Position numbers and translations under genes: made by a program
Part shown: one piece after another, positions 23,972-36,148 of the stretch
How the letters are laid out: each line of letters opens with the position of its first letter
How positions within the stretch are numbered: position 1 is the stretch's first letter
From: Bromus sterilis
Taxonomy: Eukaryota > Streptophyta > Magnoliopsida > Poales > Poaceae
Direction: 5' to 3'
Assembly (NCBI GenBank): GCA_950022295.1
Contig: OX465600.1
Span: 295,289,782 to 295,353,781 of the forward strand
DNA length: 64,000 bases
The notes under the pieces: generated by a model
Told to the model about the DNA's origin: nothing
The model's database searches: none
The model's input: only the letters and a program-made list of their open reading frames with translations

Positions 23972-26097
23972 TGTTGGAAATATGCCCAAGAGGCAATAAT
24001 AAAATGTTATTATATATATATTTCCACATTCGTAATTAATATTTATATTTCTGTGCTATAATTGCAATGACCCTGACTATGAGATTCAGAAGAAAACTCA
24101 TTTGCATGTGTGGAAATGTAATCACCAAGAGTTCCTGGTTTAGCCTCTAAGACCAGCTCATGTACTAACTGATGATTACGTTTTCTTAATCATGGACATT
24201 GTTCTTGTAAAAAGGATGTCAGTAGCAATGGGAACATATTGTTAGCAGAACAATGATGTTGAACCGACCCCAGTATTGAATGATATACTTAGAGATCACA
24301 TTGTAACTACGTTATAAGTCATATCATGAAATGTTATCATATACGTAATTCCTTAGACCATGAGAGTATCGAGTTGCTTCACACAGGAAGACATGCTTTG
24401 GTTCTTAGATGAATCCTTCCGTAAATGGGAAGTAGTAAAATAAGTTCTGGGTATGTCAGATGGTGTGGCTAGTGACTGTGATAGTTCAAGAATGGGATTT
24501 GCTCCTTCACGATGAAGAGATATTGACTTTGGGCCCACTCGGTATGACGGTATCCATTCTAGTCTGGCCAGACGCATTGTGATTTAATCACGGGGATACC
24601 GGAATACAATAATGAGAAATAGAGACAAACGAGCAAAGAGGATAACGAGTGGCTTGTGTTCAAGAAGTTGTTACACATGGGTGCCAAACATCTCTCCTCT
24701 AACTTTGTCATATATCACGAAGCAAAGGGAATGGTACATGAATAAACATAATGGTTCACTCGAAGTTTCTTCGTGTATGTGCGGGAGTAAACATGGGTGT
24801 CCATGGCTCCGTTGTTGATTATTGGCTATTAACAAAAGTCTATTGACCTATGTCCGGAAGATGTTCTGAGTCATGTCCGCATTATACCGAACCTATTGGG
24901 TCACACACTTAACGAGTAGTAGTCTGTTAGAATGCTGGAATGGTATAAGGTTTAGCGGAAGCAAAACAGAATAGTTCATACGGGTACCGGAAGTAGTTCC
25001 GGGGATTTATGGAATAGTTTAAGGGCACCAAAAGTAGTTCTGAGTATTTAAGGATATGTCCGGATCACTCTGGAGTAGTCCCAGGTGGTTCCGGAACATA
25101 TGAGAATGGTACTGGGGAAGTCCTGGATCAACCAGAATAGTTTTCGGATAATCGCTGGGCATCCCGACAACCTTCGTGGTCATCGGGTGGCTTAAACTGT
25201 AACTCGGATGGTCTTCGAAATTATCCAGATGGCTCCGGAACGTCCGAGAACGGTCCCGGAAGGTCCTGGAAGTGCTCCAGAAGGTACCGGAATGTCCCGT
25301 AACGAGCCCGGAAGGTCCTGGAAGCTTCTGGAAGTTTCCGGGCAGTACCACCCACTACCCCACGCCCCTAGCCTTGGGGGGAAAGCCACCTAGGCTGCCC
25401 TGGCCGGCCAAGGGGTGGGGGCGCACCAAGGAGAAGGAATCCCCCTCCAGATGGAAAGTCCAACTCTCCAATATGGCAGGTTTCCGGTGGGAAGGTTTGG
25501 GAGGTTTGGGAGTCCAAGTTGGACTCCCCACCCCCCTTATTGCGCCCCAAGGGTCTCCTGGCCACCTATATAATGAGGGGAGGGGGTGGGGGCGCGGAAC
25601 AACTTGTCCCCAAGGCCTATGCGCTACCCTCCCTCCCTCTAAGCCCCGTTGCTCCACAATTAGACCCCGGTTTAGACGCTGTTCTAGATCGTAATCCGTT
25701 AGGGTTTTCTCCCTCTAGTTTTCTCGGTGGCGTTCATCTATGGACGGCGGAGCGCTGCTGGATTGCTGCTACGGAACGTGTGGATACTAATAGAGGGATC
25801 ATATCTTTGGTCCTTCTTCGAGGAGCTTCTTCTTCCTCGGAGATCTTGTTCGAGGGACTTGCTCGAGGGACTTGTGTGTGGGACGGATCGAGGTGCTTCT
25901 TCTTCCTCGGTGATCTTGATCGAGGGACTGTTTGTGGGACGATCCGCGAGATCTACTTCAACGAGCTACACCAACTCTACTTCCGCTACATCGGTTGGTG
26001 AGCAATGGCCTAAACCTTGTATGCCATCTTTCTTGGATGATCTTGGGATCTTGATTCGTAGGCCCGAAATTTTTGTTTTCTACTACGTTTCCCAACA
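23972..26097 (+). mobile_element. 5' LTR of the Copia element
   Basis: The TATA box TATATAAT is at 25567-25574. Upstream, about 25200-25345 carries CCGGAA/CTGGAAG words at roughly 20-bp spacing. Relative to the 3' LTR there is an extra segment of about 13 bp near 25600. Confidence 0.93.
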
Positions 26098-26098
26098 G

Positions 26099-26111
26099 TG
26101 GTATCATGAGC
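26099..26111 (+). promoter_or_regulatory. Primer-binding site, initiator tRNA-Met type
   Basis: TGGTATCATGAGC begins 2 nt after the LTR end. It is close to the usual plant Copia site TGGTATCAGAGC. Confidence 0.85.
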
Positions 26112-29100
26112 GATCCTTTATTAGATGCATGTTTAGGTCTAGATCATATGTGTGATATGAGGCATTGATTTTCTTGTTGCTTCCTTGTCATGTGATTTTT
26201 TTCTATGCTTGATGGCAAGTTGAGGTTTTGCTACAAGGATTGAGTTTTCCATCGATCCCTCTATGCTGCTTTCAGTATGCTGGCTGCATTGATCATGGTT
26301 TACATCAAACTCCTTGGATCTCATCTTAATCTCGCAATAAGAAGATTTAACATGGTTTGTATAGGGGGTCACGCGTTGAACGAAGTTTGGCTTGTGGCAT
26401 TAGTTGTTGCACGCACCCCGAACGTTAAACTAGCAACAATGAAGTATCGTGTTTGGTTTGTATAGGGAACAACGTTTGCATGTAACCTGCTAATCAACCA
26501 CGATAAAAGTTGCAACAACCCGTGTATATGGCGATCTAACTCGTTTTTGCAGAATGTGCATGTGATGTGGTATAGCCTTCAAGGTTTGCAATGTGTTTGT
26601 ATGAGATGCTATATGTTATGTAATATTTATTCGCGACCTGCGTGTCGTGGTACGGCATGATGACTGGAGTCATATGATTGTCACTTAATTATGGCCTGCG
26701 TGCCAGAACTGTTTATTAGCTCGAGGAAAAGCAATAGATAGATGCAAGGTGATGATCTACGATGCGGAGGTGGACCCCGACGCACATGCCGAAAGGCGTG
26801 GTGTTGGTCCCGGCGCCAAGGAGAAATTTGGTGGAGACGGTGACTTCTACCACGACGACGTGAAGACAACGAAGACTTCACGAAGCAAAGGGCTATACTA
26901 TATCACATAATTTTATGAACTGCCTGTGATGTTTATCCCTTTGATGCACCCTTGTTTGATGCGCGGTAGTCGTATTTTATTAGGGTGATCTCTCGCAAAA
27001 CAATATCAAGTTGATAGTGTTCTTCCAACTGTAGCACCGTCTATACTATGTTTCACATCGGAGCAGGTTATGTCACATGGGTGCACACGGTGTGACGCAT
27101 AAAAGGCGGGTGTGTTAAGAACACACTGCAATTACACTTGGTTTTCTTGACGGTTTGGATAAAAGTTTGCTACCGGAACACGCCCATCGAAAGATGAACA
27201 AGAATCACCTTTGGCGTGATTGGCAAGTTGGCCTACCGGTCCAGTCTAAGTCATCAGTGATGTCACATCAATGGCGGACGATTGGGTTGGATCTTGAATC
27301 ACTCCAGCATCAATTATGAGAGATATTGATCTGAGTGGGAGCGCACTTAGTAATTAAATTGATTAATCACAAGTGCAACTTAGTTATGAACAAAGTCTTA
27401 GTATTTGCATTATCGTTGTAGAATAATGGCTCGCGTTACCACCTTCCCAATTGATTTTGATTAACTGTATTATCTGGTAAAAAAAACTTTACGATTGGTA
27501 CCGTATTGTGAGGACTATCCTCAATAGTGCCGAGAAGGACCATGTCCTATCGCTAATTTTCGATGCTCTCCCGCTAATGCTATGGATGATGTGACTTACA
27601 TCCATAATCCAAAAGGCTAGAATTCCACCACAGCTAAGTGTATTGTCGTAATCACCATGAAACCCGAACTTCGAAACGTTTGGGATAGTTATGTTATACT
27701 CATGGAACTGAAAAATTGTTTTCAGTGATAAGACAATTGATGTAGGATATAAGATATCTAGTACAATGTCTGATTGTAAGCATTAGTGAAAATGTTCATT
27801 GTGCTCTAAACAAAACTGATAAGTGTGGGATCCAGAAGAACACCCATCATATGATGATGAGAATTAAGGGAAAGGAAGTCCAAAGGATGTTAGTAAGACT
27901 CACACGCCGGAAAGTCCATGGCATGCGCCACCCTTGATCATATGTGATCTTCTGTGAGTAGGAGTGACATTGGAAATAGAACTATGATACGTATAAAGGC
28001 AAAGCGAAAGAAGACTGGAATATCCAGCTCAGAAATGAAAGTCATACGAAGTTATAGATGAATTCGTTGCTGGTCAAAAGATGTAATTCTTGGGAATCAT
28101 GATTAAGCGGTTAATCTTAATTCTTGTATATTGTGATTAAACTATTGATCACTAGAATATCACTTCAATTGCATATCGTTGCAAGTCGATGCAAGAAATA
28201 CTATGGCCTTTATGACTAGCTAAATGATGAGTTTTGACACACACGAGAACACGGTAAAAGGTTTACTATACTGTGTGTTGACTCTATGATTATCTTCATA
28301 ATTCATTTTAGAGTTGAGTAAATTGTTACTACACTTTAGCCTTGTTGCAAAACATCATTTTGAATCATGTTTATTGCAAGAGAGTTGTTCAAAGATATGA
28401 ATAACGTAAAGGCCATACTTCCATTATGAATAGGTTGTATGCTATGAATCTTGATAATAATACTAAACATCCATAACACTGACGCTAAACGTCGCAAGAC
28501 TGACAGAAATACCACATAGATGTGGCACTGTCGTTTATCACCAGTGACATAACATGCATGAAGAATTTCCATAAATGATGGACTTTCGAGTCATATGATT
28601 ATGAATCACTTGACGCTTGCGATCTTTGTCTCGAAGTAATGTGACTAAAACACCGTTGATAGGCCATACATGAACGGGAAACTAAACCATTGGTAATCAT
28701 ACATGATGATGTGTGCAGTCCAATAAGTGTAGTTGTGTGCAGTGGATTCCCTATCTTCACTCATGAGTTGAAGTAGATATGTGGATATCTGTTCAATAGA
28801 GACATACGTCTGAAATCTTTGAAATGTTCAAGGAATGTTAGAGTGAAATAGAAATTCATTGTAACAAGAAAATAAAGCTTCTACAAATTAGATTGTACAA
28901 AGTAATATTTGAGTTACAAGTTTAGCGAACGTCTGATGAGTTGTGAAGAAGTGTCATAACTTGCGTCTCCCGGAACATCACTATGAGTAAAGTGTTCGAG
29001 AGATGTAATCAAGCCATGTATGACACGGTAAGATCAAATATGACGTTTATCAATTTGCCATTATACTTATTAAAGTTATGCGTTAGTGACTACGGCTTTT

Positions 29101-31100
29101 ACACTGAAAAGAGCATCATCAAATCTGTTGAAATGACACCATATTAGATATGGTATGGACTGTTAAAACCATGTTGCCTTTTCTTAAAATTTGGGTATAT
29201 GAGGCATATGTTTGACATACTCAAAACCCTAAATCAGATAAGTGCTACTTTGTTAAGGTTATGCCAAAAGTTTTGGTATTCCTCTATCACTACACAAAAG
29301 AAAAACTGTTTGCTGTTAAGAACAATGTGTTTTGAAGAAAATGTTTCTTGCAAAAGAGTGAGTGGGAGGACAGTGCAACTTGTTAAAGATTGTTGAATCT
29401 TCAAATAAGTGCGCAGCTGAACCACACAGATTAGACAAAACTCGTACAACCATTCATGATATGTAAAACGAGATATTAATGTTCGACAATGATAAATCTG
29501 TGATATACAAAGAAGCGTTGATGGGCCCTGACTCCGGGATTTGGCTAAATGCCAAATAATCTGAGATAGTATCCATGGAAGTAAGTCAAGTTTTGAACTT
29601 GGTAGACCCTCCGAAAGACTAAAAGTCTGAAGAATATATATATGGATCTATAATTGATTCGGATGAAGTTGTTTTATCCATAAAGCTAAACTCATTGAAA
29701 AATTGTTTTCTAGCAAGTTCAAAGGTTGACTACGGCGAAATAGTTTCGACCGTAGAGATGCCTTAGTCAGTTCGAGTTATATTAGCAATTACTACATATC
29801 TCATTTATAGGATATGGTAGAATGAACGTCAAAACAAAGTTCCTACATGGAAAAATAACAAAGGACGTATATGTGATACGACCGGAATGTTTTGTCGATT
29901 CAAAGGATGCTAAAATAGATGCAAGCCTTGGATGTCCAGTGATGGACTGAAGCTAGCACAATGGAGTTGGAATTTTCGTTATGATGAAATTGCCAAAAGA
30001 GTTTGTTTTCATCAGGAATAACGAAGATGCTTGAATATTCAAGAAAGTAAGTGGGAGCTGAATGATATTTCTAAAAACTTATGTAGATGACATATTGTTG
30101 ACTAGAAATGATATAAATTTCTTGACACGAATAAGGACCTCATTGGAAATAGTTTTCAGCTGAAGTACTTGGGCTAATATAGCATTAGTATTGAGCACAA
30201 TGATCTATGTAGATAGTAAGTGCCTGATCATGCTAAAGACAACATTACATGTTGACATGATACTAAAGTAGTTTAGTATGAATACGCCAAGAAAGATGTT
30301 CTTGCCGAGGTCATGGTGAAAAGTTGTTTGCAAAAATCAGTGTTCATGAACACAGATAAAGCAAAACACATGAATTGAATTCACTCACCTATGTGTTTGG
30401 ATTAATCATGTGCACCATAATATGTAAAACGACCAGATATGTCCAATGCTCTAAAATGTTGCGAGCAAGATACCAAAGTGATCAATATGTTGATCATTGG
30501 ACAAAAAGTGAAAAGTTAAACTTATGATAGATAAGATATGTTTCTCGGAAAATGGAGAGAATGAAGAGCTTGTTGTAATGAGTTACACCAGCTGAATTTT
30601 TGATGTAAATAGTTACACCAATTCAGTCTTCATACTTAATCCGACCGATTTTCGATTTTAATTGGGATTATGTGCTTCACACGTAAGGGTGGCAAAGTAT
30701 GGAGGAACTGTGTTAAGTTAGATACTGTGGCGAATTCTATAACAGTGGCTAAGTATATTGTTGCTTAAAGAAGTAACAAGGGAGGGTATTTTGAATCATC
30801 AGTTCATTTATGAACACGGTATGGTTTCCTAGATGCTTGAAGCTCATAGAACATTGATGAATGATTTCATGACTTATTCTAAAGGAACCAAGGTCCTACC
30901 AAATGATCCAAAACATATACAAAGCTAAACTGATAAAATTAGTGAATTTTATGATAGCGTGAAAACGTGAAGATATGCAAGATACAAACGGGCCTAAAAC
31001 GTCAGATTCGTAGATGAAGTCTATACCACAAATGAAGCATGTATTACACCGTATGCCATAGGTGTAAAGTGCTCAAGCACTGACAATATTATTGACTCTA
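26112..31100 (+). pseudogene. Degenerate gag-pol of the Copia element
   Basis: No frame exceeds about 80 residues, but remnants lie in the expected order. A possible gag start (ATGGCTCGCGTTACC) is at 27426. RT segments include one around 29850-29930 that reads like the FLHG...VYV...PEGFVD region, and YVDDILL at 30080-30100. RNase H-like pieces occur near 30740-30790. Frames are broken by many stops and indels, and zinc-knuckle and integrase motifs are not recognisable. The element cannot code for its own transposition. Confidence 0.75.
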
Positions 31101-31115
31101 GTGCAGGTGGGAGAC
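31101..31115 (+). promoter_or_regulatory. Polypurine tract of the Copia element
   Basis: GTGCAGGTGGGAGAC directly precedes the 3' LTR start TGTTGGAAATATGCCC, where the plus-strand primer is expected. Confidence 0.85.
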
Positions 31116-33238
31116 TGTTGGAAATATGCCCTAGAGGCAATAATAAAATGTTATTATATATATATTTCCACGTTCGTAATTAATGTTTATATTTCTGTGC
31201 TATAATTGCAATGACCCTGACTGTGAGATTCAGAAGAAAACTCATTTGCATGTGTGGAAATGTAAACACCAAGAGTTCCTGGTTTAGCCTCTAAGACCAG
31301 CTCATGTGCTAACTGATGATTACATTTTCTTAATCATGGACATTGTTCTTGTAACAAGGATGTCAGTAGCAATGGGAACATATTGTTAGCAGAACAATGA
31401 TGTTGAACCGACCCCAATATTGAATGATATACTTAGATATCACATCGTAACTACGTTATAAGTCATATCATGAAATGTTATCATATACGTAATTCCTTAG
31501 ACCATGAGAGTATCAAGTTGCTTCACACAGGAAGACATGCTTTGGTTCTTAGATGAATCCTCCCGTAAATGGGAAGTAGTAAAATAAGTTCTAGGTATGT
31601 CAGATGGTGTGGCTAGTGACTGTGATAGTTCAAGAATGGGATTTGCTCCTTCACGATGAAGAGATATTGACTTTGGGCCCACTCGGTATGACGGTATCCA
31701 TTCTAGTCTGGCCAGACGCATTGTGATTTAATCACGGGGATACCGGAATACAATAACGAGAAATAGAGAAAAACGAGCAAAGAGGATAACGAGTGGCTTG
31801 TGTTCAAGAAGTTGTTACACATGGGTGCCAAACATCTCTCCTCTAACTTTGTCATATATCACAAAGCAAAGGGAATGGTACATGAATAAACATAATGGTT
31901 CACTTGAAGTTTCTTCGTGTATGTGCGGGAGTCAACATGGGTGTCCATGGCTCCGTTGTTGATTATTGGCTATTGACAAAAGGCTGTTGACCTATGTCCG
32001 GAAGATGTTCTGAGTCATGTCCGCATTATACCGAACCTATTGGGTCACACACTTAACGAGTAGTAGTCCGTTAGAATGCTGGAATGGTAGAAAGTTTAGT
32101 GGAAGCAAAGCAGAATAGTTCATACGGGTACCGGAAGTAGTTCCGGGGATTTATGGAATAGTTCATAAGGGCACCAGAAGTAGTTCTGAGTATTTAAGGA
32201 TATATCCGGATCACTCTGGAGTAGTCCCAGGTGGTTCCGGAACATATGAGAATGGTAATGGGGAAGTCCTGGATCAACCATAATAGTTTCCGGATAATCG
32301 CTGGGCATCCCGACAACCTTCGTGGTCATCGGGTGGCATAAACTGTAACTCGGATGGTCTTGGAAACTATCCGGATGGCTCCGGAACGTCCGAGAACGGT
32401 CCCGGAAAGTCCTGGAAGTGCTCCAGAAGGTTCCGGAATGTCACGAAACAAGCCTGGAAGGTCCTGGAAGCTTCTGGAAGGTTCCGGAAGTTTCCGGGCA
32501 GTACCACCCACTAACCCACGCCCCTAGCCTTGGGGGGCAAGCCACCTAGGCTGCCCTGGCCGGCCAAGGGGTGGGGGCGCACCAAGGAGAAGGAATCCCC
32601 CTCCAGGTGGAAAGTCCAACTCTCCAATATGGCAGGTTTCCGGTGGGAAGGTTTGGGAGGTTTGGGAGTCCAAGTTGGACTCCCCACCCCCCTTATTGCG
32701 CCCCAAGGGTCTCCTGGCCACCTATATAATGAGGGGAGGGGGTGGGGGGCGCAAGGCCTATGCGCCACCCTCCCTCTCTCTAAACCCCGTTGCTCCACAA
32801 TTAGACCCCGGTTTAGACGCTGTTCTAGATCGGAATCCGTTAGGGTTTTCTCCCTCTAGTTTTCTCGGTGGCGTTCATCTCTGGACGGCGGAGCGCTGCT
32901 GGATTGCTGCTACGGAACGTGTGGATACTAATAGAGGGATCATATCTTTGGTCCTTCTTCGAGGAGCTTCTTCTTCCTCGGAGATCTTGTTCGAGGGACT
33001 TGCTCGAGGGACTTGTGCGTGGGACGGATCGAGGTGCTTCTTCTTCCTCGGTGATCTTGATCGAGGGACTGTTTGTGGGACGATCCGCGAGATCTACTTC
33101 AACGAGCTACACCAACTCTACTTCCGCTACATCGGTTGGTGAGCAATGGCCTAAACCTTGTATGCCATCTTTCTTGGATGATCTTGGAATCTTGATTCGT
33201 AGGCACGAAATTTTTGCTTTCTACTACGTTTCCCAACA
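31116..33238 (+). mobile_element. 3' LTR of the Copia element
   Basis: A 2123-bp partner of 23972-26097 carries the canonical CCCTAGAGGC near its start, where the 5' copy has CCCAAGAGGC. The TATA box is at 32723-32730. It is followed by TCCAA and the resumed sequence of LTR copy B. Confidence 0.93.
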
Positions 33239-34650
33239 TCCAATGCCATTCCATTGATCCATCTCATCCAAGCCACCATTTTATTCAAGCCAAGTATTCC
33301 TTTTCCAATAAAAGGGATATTCCTATTATTTGAGGTTTGTGAAGCAACCCCTATTTATATTGCTCCATAAATCCCCAAATAATTCCCACATGTCATTGAC
33401 ATCATATCCTGCCAAATTCTCCAAAAACATTTCATAGCCCAAGTGTATTTTTCCTCTAGAAAAATTCATTTGTGTGTGGGGGGCAGATTGGAGCTTTGTG
33501 AAGGGAGTGCCATTTATCTTGATCCATGGCTGGTGAAACTTTTTGTGAAATCTCATATGATCATTTCATTGATCTCCTCCAAAGTCCACCACCATTTGAT
33601 TAGCCAAACTCCCACGATAAATTCCCAAAGTTTGGATGCAGCCAGGGGGCATTGTGAAGCAAGTGCATGATAGGGGATCCCATTTGCCTTGAAACTTTTT
33701 GAGCATTATCCTACCACCACATAACTCCACCAAACCATATTTGAGCCAAATCCAATCATCCATGTGTGTGCACCATCATGTTTAAGTTTCTGACCAGTGG
33801 GCCACATTGTGAAGCAAGTGCTAGCTGTGTGTGTCCAATGGCCATAAAATTTTATACACACGTGAACCATGCCAAAAAACCAAGCTACACCAATTTTCAG
33901 CCAATTCCAATAATACTATGTGATGCTAGCCTCACCAACACCATTCTGACCTATTTGGTGCTTTACAAAGGAAGTACCAAAAATATTGCTCCAAATGATG
34001 TGAAACTTGGTATACGTACTCATCCTAGTGTATGATTGAGCTATGCAAGATATCATGCCTAGGGCAGCTATGTACAAGCCATGACACATTACAAACACCT
34101 TCTGCAACATTGCTACAATTGCAAAGGATGTGCCATGTACATTGATCCATTTGAGCCCAAACTTTCCAGACCTCTAGTCCTTTGTACCCCAAAGCCAGAA
34201 GACAACTTGAACCTATCCAAACCCCCACCAGGTGAGCTGTGCTTCTGCTCCAAGTTTGATGTATCCAACTGTTCCTTGAGATAGAGATCAATCCAGAGCA
34301 CCATCGTGCCAACCAAGCATACCACAGTGATCGGCGTGGAAAGGAGAACATGCTAGACATCTTTGGCCACGCGAGACCCTATCCTAATCACCAGTGCCCT
34401 TGGTGGCCATGCGCTTGGACGCACTTGGCGTGCTCTGGCCGCGCTCTACGCGTGTTGGTCATGTCCATGTCGTGCTACAGAGCGTCTGCGGCGTCTTCTT
34501 CATGTCCTGCCGCGCCGCACGGCTTTCCGCCGCTCGCGTGCGCCACGTCCCCCTCCCGAGCTCTCCCGAGCAACCTCGAACCTCGCCAGCTCACCCCCTG
34601 CCCTGGCCGCGTCTGGTTGTCGCAGCCCGGCGACGGCATCTCGCCATGGC

Positions 34651-34658
34651 TATATAAG
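34651..34658 (+). promoter_or_regulatory. TATA box of LTR copy B
   Basis: TATATAAG lies in GC-rich surroundings followed by a C-rich leader, the usual look of a grass LTR promoter. Confidence 0.55.
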
Positions 34659-35187
34659 GGCTCGCCCCGAGCACTCCCAGAGCACACCAGCAGCTCCCCT
34701 TTCTCTCCTAGCTCGCTCCCCCTCGCCATTTTTGCTCGCCGGAGCCGCCGTTGTCTCCACGGCCTCTTAGGCCACCGCCTCGGTCAACTTCAAATCCGGC
34801 GACCCGAGCCGCCCCCTCTCCCTCCGACAGCACCTAGCCTTCACCAGAGCTCCTCCCTATCCAACCTCGTCCTCGCAGCCGTCCGGAGCCCCTCCACTGG
34901 CCGGAGCCGGCGCGGGTCGGCCACCACCGCCGCTCCCTCGTCTGGCCACCCCGCGCATCCCGTGGGCCACTGCCCGGCGCGCCTTGGGCCGCCGCGCCCA
35001 GCAACCCCACCGTCGGCTCCCCTCGCGCAGGCCAGCGGCGGCCAGGACAGCAGCCACGGCCTCCTCTCTGCCCCGTAGCGAGAGGTAGAAGAGGACAGAG
35101 GAGAGAGAGGAAGGAGACTGACGTCCGGGCCCCTTTCGTCAGTAGCCCCGGGCCGGTCTGGTTCAAGTGGTGGCGTACTCCAGCCAG

Positions 35188-35360
35188 TGCGCTTTCCTCT
35201 TTTGGAAGCGCATTCCGTGTCCCTTCTGGCCGGAATACGTTTTCGGCGAAAGGAAGCGTATTTCTTTCTTCAGTGCCCGAAAGTACGCTTTCTCCATTCG
35301 AAAGCGTATTTTCCTCCGCAGTAGCCCAGAATACGCCTTCACTTTTCTGAAAGCGTATTT
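35188..35360 (+). repeat. Four tandem hairpins in LTR copy B
   Basis: Imperfect inverted repeats built on AATACGCTTTC...GAAAGCGTATT recur about every 47 bp (35188-35212, 35233-35263, 35283-35309, 35330-35360). The third has arms TACGCTTTC/GAAAGCGTA. LTR copy A has a single related hairpin (8645-8669). All lie downstream of the TATA box and so would be transcribed. Confidence 0.75.
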
Positions 35361-36148
35361 CTTCCAAAACTCCACCCCCGACACCGTTTCCTTCGTATCT
35401 CCGCAACCGTAAGTCCAAACGGGTTGATTCTTTTTGCGTTGGTTTCGTATCGAGCTCCTCTTCGTGTTGGCATAGGTTTCATGTCATGTTTTGTCATGTT
35501 ATTTGCTGGTCAAACAAAAGATGGCGTTTGACCTTTTTCCCGTTGCTTTATTTGAAATGTTTTGCAGGGTTTTTCTTGCGTCGAAGATCCGGGAGTATTT
35601 CACACTCCTCTCGTGAAAGGCAAGCCACAATACCCTTTGCACCTTTGCAAAGCCTTGACGTGCTTCTAAAATTGTTGTTCGATGATATGCTTATATCGAT
35701 GATTATGATCATGTTGCTATGCTATGATTGATGTTATACTGCCATGCTATCCTTGAATATGCTCCTGTTATGCCATGTTTTGCCATGTTACATTCATGCT
35801 ATGCTTAGATCATATCATTGCCATGTTATGTCATGAACCATCGTAACCACCACATACTAACACCATGTCAAGTTGATCATGTTATCTCTATGCGGAGTTC
35901 ATGCTAGAGAGTTATTCCGCTGCCGTCGATATTCCGCTGCTAGAGAGTTATGATGCTGCTTGGTGTAGAACTGAGGCTAGCCTAAGGAGCAAGCTGTGTC
36001 TAGGCTAGCGTTGCAATAGACCTCATGTACCCCCATCTTCGGTAATAGAAAGTTGTTCAGTTCTATACCAATCAGTGCCGTGTTCCAGAAGACTTGATCT
36101 CTGGGCTGGAGCACGGGGCATTCCGGTCCTCTGAGCCGGGGTGCCACA

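Larger units (their letters stand above)
23972..33238 (+). mobile_element. Copia element of the Angela/WIS/BARE type, coding region decayed
   Basis: Two LTRs of 2126 and 2123 bp, starting TGTTGGAAATATGCCC and ending TTTCCCAACA, flank 5.0 kb of internal sequence. An initiator-Met primer site and a polypurine tract are present. The target duplication is TCCAA (23966-23970 and 33239-33243), with one extra A before the left LTR. By eye the first 500 bp of the two LTRs differ at about 14 positions, so the insertion is fairly young. The internal domain carries no long frame. The element lies inside LTR copy B. Confidence 0.93.
23814..36148 (+). mobile_element. Solo LTR, copy B, of the long-LTR Gypsy family (interrupted by Copia)
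   Basis: The LTR starts TGTGACACC at 23814 and ends GGTGCCACA at 36148. With the Copia insertion removed, the LTR is about 3.06 kb (23814-23971 plus 33244-36148). It is flanked by GTTGC (23809-23813) and GTTTC (36149-36153), a 5-bp duplication with one mismatch, and gag coding of the Tat-like element continues in frame across it. No internal domain is present, so it is a solo LTR. Relative to copy A it lacks the 28-bp hairpin region (A: about 9100-10060) but carries its own hairpin array at 35188-35360. Confidence 0.82.

Noticed and set aside
34350..35418. 242-codon plus-strand and 194-codon minus-strand frames
   Set aside because: Same situation in LTR copy B: GC-rich promoter/leader region, overlapping frames, low-complexity translations, and no match with the corresponding part of copy A.
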